Notes: a model not told the origin generated them from the letters alone. A stretch of 5,586 bases of DNA from JAJKIP01 sp040509055 (GCA_040509055.1 JBEVLT010000451.1:1-5586); one strand, 5' to 3'; counted from the stretch's first letter, positions 1 to 5,586 are shown. Translations and numbers: made by a program.

Positions 1-373
1 CAGGCCTGTAAGCCGGATTCTGTTTCCCGGCGCGGGGCCGGGATGATTATCATTTATCTGTGCCGGCAATTGCTCACCGGCCTCCATCTGCCTACCCTCC
101 AGCACCCCGCAAGCGGGACCGGGCGAGCAGCCCTAAGCTGGTATACGTGGCATTTCAGCATGCAAGGTTTACCCCCCGGTGATGTTGCCACCACCGGCCG
201 TGAGCTCTTACCTCACGTTTTCACCTTTATCCCGGAAACCGGGAAAGTTATTTTCTGTGGCACTGTCTGTTATCCCGCGAACGGGATACCCGGCTCTTCA
301 CCGGTGCATTGCTCTGTGCTGTCCGGACTTTCCTCCCCCCGTATGCACGGGAAGCGATAACCCGTCCTGCAGC
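1..373 (-). ncRNA. rnpB: RNase P RNA (class A), 3' end cut by window edge
   Basis: This is the catalytic RNA of ribonuclease P, which removes 5' leaders from tRNA precursors together with the RnpA protein. Read on the minus strand, it shows the hallmark conserved regions in order: GAGGAAAGTCCGGAC (335-321), GGTAAGAGCTCAC (about 212-200), GGGTAGGC (97-90), AGATAAATGA (59-50) and ACAGAATCCGGCTTA (23-9). The AAGTCCGG (330-323) and CCGGCTT (16-10) strands form the P4 core helix. GGT at 96-94 aligns with E. coli G292-U294, which pairs with the tRNA CCA end. Local hairpins fit too, such as TATCCCG-TTCG-CGGGATA (288-271). CAGG (369-366) pairs with CCTG (4-1) as the outer P1 stem, so the 3' end lies only a few nucleotides outside the window. 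The 5' end near 373 is inferred from P1 and the promoter. Open reading frames inside this stretch are spurious. Confidence 0.95.
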
Positions 374-378
374 AGCGG

Positions 379-386
379 CAAAGATA
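379..386 (-). promoter_or_regulatory. Bacteroidota -7 promoter element of rnpB
   Basis: On the minus strand this reads TATCTTTG, an exact match to the Bacteroidota -7 consensus TAnnTTTG. It lies 5 nt upstream of the inferred rnpB 5' end, the correct distance for transcription to start at the P1 stem. I see no clear TTG -33 element about 20 nt further upstream, so the call rests on the -7 match and its position. Confidence 0.7.
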
Positions 387-426
387 CTGTTTTTACCAGC
401 CGTGATGGCGGATAGCGCCGGTGGCA

Positions 427-434
427 TAAATTTA
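427..434 (+). promoter_or_regulatory. possible -7 element for the STM3941-family/Crp-Fnr gene pair
   Basis: TAAATTTA matches seven of eight positions of TAnnTTTG, with A in place of the final G. It is 25 nt before the ATG at 460 and would give a leader of about 20 nt. No -33 TTG is visible at the expected distance. A short GAGG (448-451) sits 8 nt before the start codon and may help ribosome binding. The divergent rnpB promoter is only 40 bp away, so the two promoters share a very compact control region. Confidence 0.35.
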
Positions 435-459
435 GGGGACAAACAACGAGGCACTAACC

Positions 460-1014
460 ATGACAGAAAGAACAGAAATCAGGGTAAGCAAAAGCAAACT
501 GGTCAAGCTCACCATTGCTTCATTGGTCTTTGTGGGCGCAGGCATCTGGCTGCTGGTAAAACAACCTACTACCGGCAACGGCATTTTTGACGATCCCGCC
601 GTGGTGAAGCTGGTGGGCGTGGCGGCCATACTTTTTTTCGGGCTGGCCCTGTTCGTATCCGTGCGCAAACTGGGCGACAGGCGGCCGGCCCTGGTGATCG
701 ACCATACCGGCATTACCGACTATTCGAGCATGCTGGCCGCAGGCCTTATACCCTGGCGGGATATCCGGGAAATCAGGTGCACCAAAGTACTGCGGGATTC
801 CCTGCTGCTGATCATCGTCACCGATCCCGAAGCCTATATCCGGCGACAGCCCAATACACTCAAGCGAAAGACCATGCGGCTCAATTACAGGCAATACGGT
901 TCGCCATTGAGCATTTCCACCCATGCGCTGCACTGCAACCCCCAGGAGCTGAGGCTGATGCTGGAGGAAGCGCTGCTGGCCTACCAGGCCGCCCACCCTT
1001 CACTGAACAGCTAA
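460..1014 (+). CDS. STM3941-family membrane protein
   Basis: This 184-residue protein looks like the STM3941 family, named after a Salmonella protein and of unknown biochemical function. It has two hydrophobic segments near the N-terminus (about residues 14-34 and 49-69) separated by a short polar loop. A soluble region of about 110 residues follows (about 74-176). That region begins with a strand-turn pattern (PALVIDHTGITDYSS), and the motif IPWRDIREI at 97-105 is typical of small bacterial PH-like domains anchored to the membrane. I infer an inner-membrane protein with a cytoplasmic PH-like domain. The ATG at 460 is chosen because a hydrophilic N-terminus precedes the first helix and GAGG is suitably spaced. 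Its stop codon is 3 nt before the Crp/Fnr start, so the two genes are probably co-transcribed and translationally coupled. Substrate or partner cannot be read from the sequence. Confidence 0.8.
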   Translation: MTERTEIRVSKSKLVKLTIASLVFVGAGIWLLVKQPTTGNGIFDDPAVVKLVGVAAILFFGLALFVSVRKLGDRRPALVIDHTGITDYSSMLAAGLIPWRDIREIRCTKVLRDSLLLIIVTDPEAYIRRQPNTLKRKTMRLNYRQYGSPLSISTHALHCNPQELRLMLEEALLAYQAAHPSLNS

Positions 1015-1017
1015 CCC

Positions 1018-1602
1018 ATGCACCCGCTCATCTGCCATATCAGAAGCCGTGTAGCTGTATCCGATAGCGAGGCCACATCAATCCTATCGCAGTTTACGCC
1101 GCGGGTGGTGAAAAAAAGCGATCACCTGTTCCGGGCCGGGCAAATAGCCGGCTGCAGCGCCTATGTGATCAGGGGCTGCTTCCGCTACTATACTACTAAC
1201 GAAAGCGGGGATGAATTCACTACCCGCTTTGCCTTTGAAGACTGGTGGATCGGTGACCTGCAAAGTCTTTTCAGCGGCGAGCCGGCCGGTCTTTCGCTCC
1301 AGGCACTGGAAACGGCCGAGGTGTTGACGGTGAACAAGGCCGGCTATGATTTCCTGTTTGCCAACAGCCCGGCTTTTACCGAATTATTCAGGATCAACCG
1401 GAATAAAGGTTTTAACAGGATGAGCCAGCTGATGATCGACCGGATGAGCAAAACGGCCGAAGAACGCTACCGCGATATGCTCCTGCAGCATCCCGGCATC
1501 CTGCAGCGTATACCGCTGAAATACATTGCATCATACCTGGGCATCAAAGCGCCCTCGCTCAGCCGTATCCGGAAAAACATCAGCCATCCGCCTGTTATTT
1601 AA
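1018..1602 (+). CDS. Crp/Fnr-family transcriptional regulator
   Basis: This 194-residue protein has the length and layout of Bacteroidota Crp/Fnr regulators. An N-terminal cyclic-nucleotide-binding-like beta-roll (about residues 15-110) is followed by a long dimerisation helix (about 112-150) and a C-terminal helix-turn-helix at 165-187, containing IPLKYIASYLGI and then PSLSRIRK as recognition helix. The classic cAMP-binding cassette with its arginine is not present; the equivalent stretch reads SLFSGEPAGLSLQALE (83-98), so the effector is probably not cAMP. There is no cysteine cluster of the Fnr Fe-S type. The protein ends soon after the recognition helix, as many relatives do. The ATG follows the upstream stop by 3 nt with no Shine-Dalgarno, consistent with coupling to the STM3941-family gene. 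It could regulate its own operon or the downstream cupin gene, whose upstream gap holds a perfect inverted repeat; that is inference. Confidence 0.92.
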   Translation: MHPLICHIRSRVAVSDSEATSILSQFTPRVVKKSDHLFRAGQIAGCSAYVIRGCFRYYTTNESGDEFTTRFAFEDWWIGDLQSLFSGEPAGLSLQALETAEVLTVNKAGYDFLFANSPAFTELFRINRNKGFNRMSQLMIDRMSKTAEERYRDMLLQHPGILQRIPLKYIASYLGIKAPSLSRIRKNISHPPVI

Positions 1603-1628
1603 CCTATGTGAAATGGCGCTTCCGTTCT

Positions 1629-1648
1629 TATCAATACTTTTATTGATA
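1629..1648. promoter_or_regulatory. perfect 20-bp inverted repeat, candidate operator upstream of the cupin gene
   Basis: TATCAATA and TATTGATA form perfect 8-bp arms around a CTTT spacer. The site is AT-rich within GC-rich surroundings and is centred 27 nt before the cupin ATG. The overall span of about 20 bp is the size expected for a dimeric helix-turn-helix regulator, and a Crp/Fnr gene ends 26 bp upstream. A near-consensus -7 element, TACTTTTA (1635-1642, seven of eight positions of TAnnTTTG), overlaps the repeat, so a bound protein could block transcription. The half-sites are not the textbook CRP (TGTGA) or FNR (TTGAT-N4-ATCAA) arrangement. A terminator is unlikely: the stem has only one G-C pair per arm and no following T-run. 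Confidence 0.5.
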
Positions 1649-1665
1649 CTAAAACCTTTCTTGCT

Positions 1666-2169
1666 ATGACCAGCCCGGGAATGCCTTTCTTTATGACCAG
1701 GACCGTTGACCGCTGCCGTTACTATATGGGCGGCTACTGGGTATTTCTTGTCACCGGCGCCGATACAGAAGGCCGGTATGCCCTGATGGAAGTGAATGTG
1801 CGCAAAGGGCTGGAACCACCGCCGCATGTGCATCAGCATGAAGATGAAATGTATTACCTGCTGGAAGGAGAAATGCTGTTTGCGGCAGGCGAAACAGAAC
1901 AGGTATTGAAAGCCGGGGATTTTATTTACCTGCCCAAAGGCATCCCCCATTACTGGAAGCTGCAAAGTGACACGGCAAGGTTCCTGCTGCAAGTGAGCCC
2001 GGCCGGGCTGGAAGAAATGTTCCTCGGGCTGAGCCGTCCCGCAGACCAATTGGACTACCCTCCTGCGCCCACCGGCCCGCCATCAGCCGAATTGCTGCAA
2101 AAGATAGGCGCGCTGCAAAAAAAATACGGCATTGCCGGTATTGATAACAGCCGCATCAAAACAGTATAA
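1666..2169 (+). CDS. single-domain cupin protein
   Basis: This 167-residue protein carries one cupin_2-type beta-barrel. Cupin motif 1, G(X)5HXH(X)4E(X)6G, is complete at residues 48-68, with metal ligands H54, H56 and E61. Motif 2, G(X)5PXG(X)2H, is at 84-95 with the fourth ligand H95; the usual trailing asparagine is replaced by leucine (L99). A mononuclear metal site (Fe, Mn, Zn or Ni) is therefore expected in a soluble cytoplasmic protein. The sequence PPPHVHQHEDEMYYLLEGE is common in proteins annotated as quercetin 2,3-dioxygenase-like, but that substrate should not be assumed. The C-terminus (about 123-167) is a proline-rich stretch and a short helix outside the barrel. The start is uncertain: in-frame ATGs also occur at codons 6 and 10 and none has a Shine-Dalgarno. 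The gene lies 63 nt after the Crp/Fnr gene, on the same strand, with the inverted repeat between. Confidence 0.9.
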   Translation: MTSPGMPFFMTRTVDRCRYYMGGYWVFLVTGADTEGRYALMEVNVRKGLEPPPHVHQHEDEMYYLLEGEMLFAAGETEQVLKAGDFIYLPKGIPHYWKLQSDTARFLLQVSPAGLEEMFLGLSRPADQLDYPPAPTGPPSAELLQKIGALQKKYGIAGIDNSRIKTV

Positions 2170-2292
2170 TTTATACAGGAGAAAACAGGCGAAGCATAAA
2201 GATGAGGCGAGCAATAGCACAGGAAATAACTTCTGTCACACACGCTTGCCCTGCCGGCCGCCACTGAAAGCTGCCAAAAATAAAGAAGATGG
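2170..2292. other. convergent intergenic region without a clear terminator
   Basis: This gap separates the stop codons of the cupin gene (plus strand) and the PEBP gene (minus strand). I see only weak structure: a short palindrome, GTATAA-T-TTATAC, overlapping the cupin stop (2164-2176), and an imperfect 6-bp hairpin with a bulged G (2219-2236). Neither is GC-rich or followed by a T-run, so no intrinsic terminator is called. No credible small gene is present. Confidence 0.5.
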
Positions 2293-2760
2293 CTATACGG
2301 CCAGCTTACTGCTCTTGGTATAGGTGCCCATGAGTTCGCCGCTGGCGAGAATATGGCCTTCCATGGCGCGCAGCAGGGACTTTTTATCCGAGCCGAATGG
2401 CAGGGTAAGCTCCGTATCGAGCGCATAGGCCCTGAGGTAATAGCGATGTGTGCCGGCCGGCGGGCAGGGACCGCCATAGCCCGTCCTGCCAAAGCTGTTG
2501 GTGCCGCTGACCCCCGGTACACTTAGTTCAGAAATCACCTCGTTGGGAAAAATATTCCATACCAGCCAATGGTCGAAAGTGCCATGGGGAGCATCGGGGT
2601 CCTCCATGATCAATGCCAGTGTTTTGGCCTGTTCGGGTACGTTGCCGATCTCCAGCGGAGGGTTGATGTCCTCCCCTTCGCAGGTATACAGGCGCGGGAT
2701 GCTTCCGTTGTGGCTAAATGCAACACTCTGCAGCTTCAGCTCATGGGATGGTACAGCCAT
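2293..2760 (-). CDS. YbhB/YbcL-type PEBP protein (Raf kinase inhibitor-like)
   Basis: This 155-residue protein belongs to the phosphatidylethanolamine-binding protein family, in the bacterial YbhB/YbcL branch. The family anion-binding pocket motifs are intact: DPDAPHG at 54-60, HW at 64-65, and GYGGPCPPAGTHRY at 94-107. Length matches the family. No signal peptide is visible, so a cytoplasmic location is likely, unlike periplasmic YbcL. Bacterial members bind small anions or lipid head groups, but their physiological role is poorly defined; the name 'Raf kinase inhibitor-like' reflects eukaryotic homologues and not a kinase target here. I chose the ATG at 2760; a TTG two codons upstream (2766) is in frame but gives no added conserved sequence. 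The gene is last in the minus-strand series, 92 nt after the Smr gene, with a 9-bp inverted repeat in that gap. Confidence 0.93.
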   Translation of the reverse strand: MAVPSHELKLQSVAFSHNGSIPRLYTCEGEDINPPLEIGNVPEQAKTLALIMEDPDAPHGTFDHWLVWNIFPNEVISELSVPGVSGTNSFGRTGYGGPCPPAGTHRYYLRAYALDTELTLPFGSDKKSLLRAMEGHILASGELMGTYTKSSKLAV

Positions 2761-2771
2761 TGGCAATTGAT

Positions 2772-2798
2772 TTTTATGAGCAGAAACAACTCATAAAA
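2772..2798 (-). repeat. 9-bp inverted repeat just upstream of the PEBP gene
   Basis: TTTTATGAG (2772-2780) and CTCATAAAA (2790-2798) are perfect complements around a 9-nt spacer. The near arm lies 11 nt before the PEBP ATG. In RNA read on the minus strand it could form a hairpin in the 5' untranslated region close to the ribosome entry site; as DNA it could be an operator. It is not a convincing terminator for the preceding Smr gene, since on the minus strand the stem is followed by AAATC rather than a T-run. Function is unknown. Confidence 0.45.
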
Positions 2799-2852
2799 CA
2801 TGCCAGCAATGTGATGAGAATCAAAAAGGAACAAATCAATACCAGCCGCCGC

Positions 2853-3869
2853 TCAGTACTGGAAGAATATTTCCGTGGCGCCGTACCCAAACCGTGGATC
2901 GTACTGGTTCACAAAAGATTTGACCTCCCTTTTCATCCGCAGGATATCATGAATTTCGTCCCGCAGCCGGCCGGTGCCTACCCCGTGCACCACGATCAGC
3001 GAGGGCTGTATATGCGCTACCGACAGCTCGTAATATTTCTCAAATGTTTTCAGCTGCAGGTCCACGATCTCGTAGTTGCTGAGGTGCTGCCAGTCGTCGG
3101 TCAGCTTTTCGATATGCAGGTCGATCACGCTGCGGGCCGGCTCCAGGTGGCGGCGGGCCTCCCGGGCGCTGTACACCTTGTATCCTTTAGCCGCCAGGAT
3201 GCCCGGCTCGATGATATCTTCGACCCTGTCCGGGTAGGTTTCAAACAGCCGGTGCGAAAAGGTGGCTTCATTCTTTTCCCGCAGCTCCGTGATCTTTGCA
3301 AACAGCTGCTTCGGCTTCAGCTTTACCGAAACCTCGAAATGCTCCGCCTTCTTTTTATCGGGCTGCAGCAGGGAAAAATCAAATTCAAACGCAGGATTGT
3401 CGTTCAGGTCGGAAAAAGGCAGGTCGTGCAGGTAAAAGTCGCCGAAGGCATGCACCTGGTTATTGAGCCGGAACTCCGGTTTGCCGAAAAAACTTTGGGT
3501 ATAAGCAAAGTTGTAAGCAGTCGCCGTACGGTTCAGCAAATGCAGCTTCAGCTCTTCCACCACTTCGTCGCCAAATTCATCGGTGGTCATCACCGGCAGG
3601 AAGCTCAGCCATATGCCATCCGTCACTCTGGGCTGGTCGGCCGGTTTTTCTTTGCGCACATCGTCCACGTACTTCTTTTCCTTTTTGGGCGGAAACAGTT
3701 TTTTCTCCGTAAACCGTTTGAAATACGGGAAATCGATCTGGTCCATGTATACCGGGAACCGCACGCCCCTTACTTCCACCAGCACCATCTTGTCATTGAT
3801 AATATCGACGATCTCTCCTTCTTCGTTGGAATGCAATACCAGCACCCTGTCGCCCAGTTGAAACTTCAT
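2853..3869 (-). CDS. DUF2027 and Smr domain protein
   Basis: This 338-residue protein has an N-terminal SH3/Tudor-like beta segment (residues 1-46), a lysine-rich linker (about 54-82), a beta-rich middle region (about 85-192) typical of Bacteroidota DUF2027 proteins, a short helical linker (about 200-245), and a C-terminal Smr domain (about 247-338). The Smr hallmarks are intact: DLH at 250-252 and HGVGTGRLRDEI at 295-306. There is no MutS ATPase, so the frequent automatic name 'MutS-like' or 'mismatch repair protein' is misleading. Established work shows that some stand-alone and MutS2-linked Smr domains act on RNA or collided ribosomes (SmrB, MutS2); a nuclease role here is inference. The protein should be cytoplasmic. 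The ATG at 3869 is supported by the conserved N-terminus and by a promoter element 4 nt upstream. The gap to the upstream permease stop is 38 nt, so read-through transcription is also possible. Confidence 0.93.
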   Translation of the reverse strand: MKFQLGDRVLVLHSNEEGEIVDIINDKMVLVEVRGVRFPVYMDQIDFPYFKRFTEKKLFPPKKEKKYVDDVRKEKPADQPRVTDGIWLSFLPVMTTDEFGDEVVEELKLHLLNRTATAYNFAYTQSFFGKPEFRLNNQVHAFGDFYLHDLPFSDLNDNPAFEFDFSLLQPDKKKAEHFEVSVKLKPKQLFAKITELREKNEATFSHRLFETYPDRVEDIIEPGILAAKGYKVYSAREARRHLEPARSVIDLHIEKLTDDWQHLSNYEIVDLQLKTFEKYYELSVAHIQPSLIVVHGVGTGRLRDEIHDILRMKREVKSFVNQYDPRFGYGATEIFFQY

Positions 3870-3873
3870 GGTG

Positions 3874-3881
3874 CAAAAATA
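3874..3881 (-). promoter_or_regulatory. exact -7 promoter element abutting the Smr gene start
   Basis: On the minus strand this reads TATTTTTG, an exact TAnnTTTG match, followed by CACC and then the ATG at 3869. If transcription starts at the usual distance, the mRNA begins at or within a few bases of the start codon, giving a leaderless or nearly leaderless message. No -33 TTG is evident; the element lies in the 38-nt gap behind the permease gene. Confidence 0.6.
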
Positions 3882-3907
3882 CGAATGCGGTCATGAACCT
3901 GATGAGG

Positions 3908-5586
3908 CTATATCGGCTCTGCCCGGGCAGGTGCAGCCAGTTTGCTTTTCCTGTACCCGTACAGGAAGTAAATGACCAGGCCCAGCGCCAGCCAGCCCAG
4001 GAACCAGGCCCAGTTGCTTTTGGTCATGCCGGTGAGCAGGTACAGGCAGGTGGTGACGCCCATCAGCGGGATCAGTGAATAATTTTTTACAAAGGTGAGA
4101 ATGCTCAGCAGGAAACAGATCAGCCAGAAAGCGATGATAGATATCTTAGGCGTGGCCAGGTCCATAAAGCTCACTGTGCCTTCGGTATAATCCTTATCGC
4201 CCGAAAAATCAAAGTTCAGGGCATCGGTGAAATAGCTTTTTGCATACACGAGGATCAGCGCAAAGGCCAGGAGCACGAGCAACGGGTAGATGAACCTGCC
4301 ATTGATATAAGGCAGGTTGAACCGGCCGGGTGTTTTTTCCTTGCGCGGCAGCAGCAGCACACCGCCGCAAACGAGTACAAAGGCAAACAGCGTAGCGATG
4401 CTGGTAAAATCCAGTACAAATGATTTGTCGGTAAACAGGATGGGCACGCCCACCACCAGCCCGGTAATGATGGTAGCGAAGGAAGGTGTGCGGAACCGGG
4501 CATGGATACGCTGGAAGACCGGCGGCAGCAGGCCATCGCGGCTCATGCTCATCCAGATGCGCGGCTGCCCCATCTGGAATACCAGCAGCACGCTTGTCAT
4601 GGCGATAACGGCGCAGACGGATACCACGATCTGCATCCAGGGTATATTCAGGTTTTGCGATTCGAAAATAAAGGCAAGCGGGTCGCCTACGCCATTAAAA
4701 TTCCGGTAGTTGACCGCGCCGGTCAGAACAAGGGAAAGAAGAATGTAAACAACGGTGCAGATCACCAGCGACAGGATCATGCCCCTCGGCAGGTCTCGCT
4801 GGGGGTTCCTGCTTTCTTCTGCCAGCACGCTTACGGCATCAAAACCGATGTAGGCAAAGAATACACCGCTCACCGCGGTCATCACGCCGCCAAACCCGTT
4901 TGGCATAAACGATTTTACACCGGCGTCGTCTGCCGGCATCCAGTTAAACGACAGCCCGTTTGAAAAGATCAGCCCACCGCCTACGATGATCACCAATGCT
5001 ACGATGGCCAGCTTGAGCACCACCATGGCATTGCTGAAGTTGCGGCTTTCTTTGATACCCCTGTACACCAGGTAAGTGATCAGCATGTTGATGACCAGGG
5101 CCGGCAGGTCGGCGATCAGGCGCAGGCCGCCGACAACCGGCGCCGTCTGCCATGCATTGATGAGCTCCTGGTTGGCAGACCCTTCGATAACCGCCTTGTG
5201 CGCTTCGCGGTAGCTGCAACTCAGGTATTCGGGTATATGCAGGCCCATCTTGTTCAGGAAGGACGTGAAATAATCGCTCCAGCTAAAGGACACATAGATA
5301 TTGCCAATGGAATACTCCATGATCAGCGCCCACCCGATGATCCAGGCAAAGAGCTCTCCGAAGCTGGCATAAGAATAAGTATAAGCACTGCCCGCCACGG
5401 GAATGCGGCTGGCAAATTCAGAATAACAAAAAGCGGTGAACGCACAGGCAATGCCCGTGATGATAAAAAGGATGACCACGCCGGGCCCGCCCCTGAACAC
5501 GGCATCGCCCAAACTGCTGAAACTTCCGGCGCCGATGATGGCTGCGATACCGAAAAAAGTAAGGTCCCTTACGGAAAGAACTCTTT
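3908..5586 (-). CDS. APC-superfamily amino acid permease, N-terminus beyond the window
   Basis: The frame is open to the window edge and gives 558 residues without a start codon; an internal TTG (5512) or ATG (5505) is not the true start because conserved sequence continues upstream. The first visible helix holds IIGAGSFSS, the glycine-rich unwound segment that binds the substrate's amino and carboxyl groups in APC transporters. Further family signatures are RIPVAGSAYTY after helix 2, WIIGWALIMEY in helix 3, and NPQRDLPRGM in the loop before a later helix. I count roughly 12-14 membrane helices, resembling the cationic amino acid transporter (CAT/YfnA-like) branch. A long, mostly hydrophilic loop of about 40 residues (visible residues 112-154) separates helices 3 and 4. 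It probably imports amino acids by proton symport across the inner membrane; the exact substrate cannot be told. It ends 38 nt before the Smr gene on the same strand. Confidence 0.93.
   Translation of the reverse strand, partial: RVLSVRDLTFFGIAAIIGAGSFSSLGDAVFRGGPGVVILFIITGIACAFTAFCYSEFASRIPVAGSAYTYSYASFGELFAWIIGWALIMEYSIGNIYVSFSWSDYFTSFLNKMGLHIPEYLSCSYREAHKAVIEGSANQELINAWQTAPVVGGLRLIADLPALVINMLITYLVYRGIKESRNFSNAMVVLKLAIVALVIIVGGGLIFSNGLSFNWMPADDAGVKSFMPNGFGGVMTAVSGVFFAYIGFDAVSVLAEESRNPQRDLPRGMILSLVICTVVYILLSLVLTGAVNYRNFNGVGDPLAFIFESQNLNIPWMQIVVSVCAVIAMTSVLLVFQMGQPRIWMSMSRDGLLPPVFQRIHARFRTPSFATIITGLVVGVPILFTDKSFVLDFTSIATLFAFVLVCGGVLLLPRKEKTPGRFNLPYINGRFIYPLLVLLAFALILVYAKSYFTDALNFDFSGDKDYTEGTVSFMDLATPKISIIAFWLICFLLSILTFVKNYSLIPLMGVTTCLYLLTGMTKSNWAWFLGWLALGLVIYFLYGYRKSKLAAPARAEPI

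Noticed and set aside
43..360. A 105-codon open frame on the plus strand, with other overlapping frames at 179-415 and 248-454.
   Set aside because: They lie over the conserved RNase P RNA on the opposite strand; the translations have no recognisable family and the RNA explains the sequence.
520..996. A 158-codon minus-strand frame inside the STM3941-family gene.
   Set aside because: It is antisense to a gene with convincing membrane helices and PH-like pattern, and its translation is rich in Gln/His/Gly as expected for a shadow frame.
1531..2049. A 172-codon minus-strand frame antisense to the cupin gene and the end of the Crp/Fnr gene.
   Set aside because: The plus strand carries complete cupin motifs 1 and 2 and the regulator's helix-turn-helix; the antisense frame has none.
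2164..2176. Palindrome GTATAA-T-TTATAC overlapping the cupin stop codon, considered as an operator or terminator.
   Set aside because: Short, with a loop of at most 3 nt if folded, no T-run, and such AT palindromes occur by chance.
2219..2236. Imperfect hairpin (ACAG-g-AA / TTCTGT) between the convergent genes, considered as a bidirectional terminator.
   Set aside because: Only six pairs with a bulge, low GC and no T-run on either side.
2718..3896. A 392-codon plus-strand open frame running antisense to the whole Smr gene, longer than the Smr frame itself.
   Set aside because: The minus-strand protein has clear Smr and DUF2027 features and a promoter at its start; the plus-strand translation shows no family motif and also overlaps the PEBP start, so it is a codon-bias shadow.
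5505..5512. TTG at 5512 or ATG at 5505 as the start of the permease gene.
   Set aside because: The conserved first helix with IIGAGSFSS lies upstream in the same open frame, which continues to the window edge, so the true start is outside.
1..5586. Search for a defence system, mobile element, CRISPR array, tRNA or biosynthetic cluster.
   Set aside because: No transposase, integrase, direct-repeat array, tRNA cloverleaf or clustered pathway enzymes are visible; every substantial gene fits a common chromosomal family.

Overview
The window looks like chromosomal DNA from a Bacteroidota bacterium, most likely a fairly GC-rich member of the Chitinophagaceae; the family-level placement is inference. 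The support is a protein joining a DUF2027 region to a Smr domain (an arrangement I know only from Bacteroidota), an STM3941-family membrane protein, a Bacteroidota-style Crp/Fnr regulator, promoter elements of the TAnnTTTG type, and almost no Shine-Dalgarno sequences. I see no insertion sequence, phage gene, CRISPR array or tRNA. This is ordinary core/housekeeping sequence rather than an obvious accessory island.

Layout. Positions 1-373 (minus strand) hold the RNase P RNA gene rnpB, cut at its extreme 3' end by the window edge, with a perfect TAnnTTTG promoter element just upstream. Diverging from it on the plus strand are three genes: an STM3941-family two-helix membrane protein (460-1014), a Crp/Fnr-family regulator only 3 nt behind it (1018-1602), and, after a 63-nt gap holding a perfect 20-bp inverted repeat, a single-domain cupin (1666-2169).

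A 123-nt convergent intergenic region (2170-2292) follows. The rest is on the minus strand, read right to left: an APC-superfamily amino acid permease whose N-terminus lies beyond the window (3908-5586), a DUF2027-Smr protein (2853-3869), and a YbhB/YbcL-type PEBP protein (2293-2760). The Smr gene has its own exact TAnnTTTG element only 4 nt before the ATG, so its transcript is probably leaderless or nearly so. The PEBP gene has a 9-bp inverted repeat just upstream of its start.

No single pathway links these genes. The points of most interest are the inverted repeat between the regulator and the cupin (a possible operator), the leaderless-type promoter of the Smr gene, the Smr protein itself (a likely RNA-acting nuclease with an unexplained N-terminal part), and the 5' hairpin of the PEBP gene. 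Much of the apparent coding potential, including a 392-codon ORF antisense to the Smr gene, is shadow.
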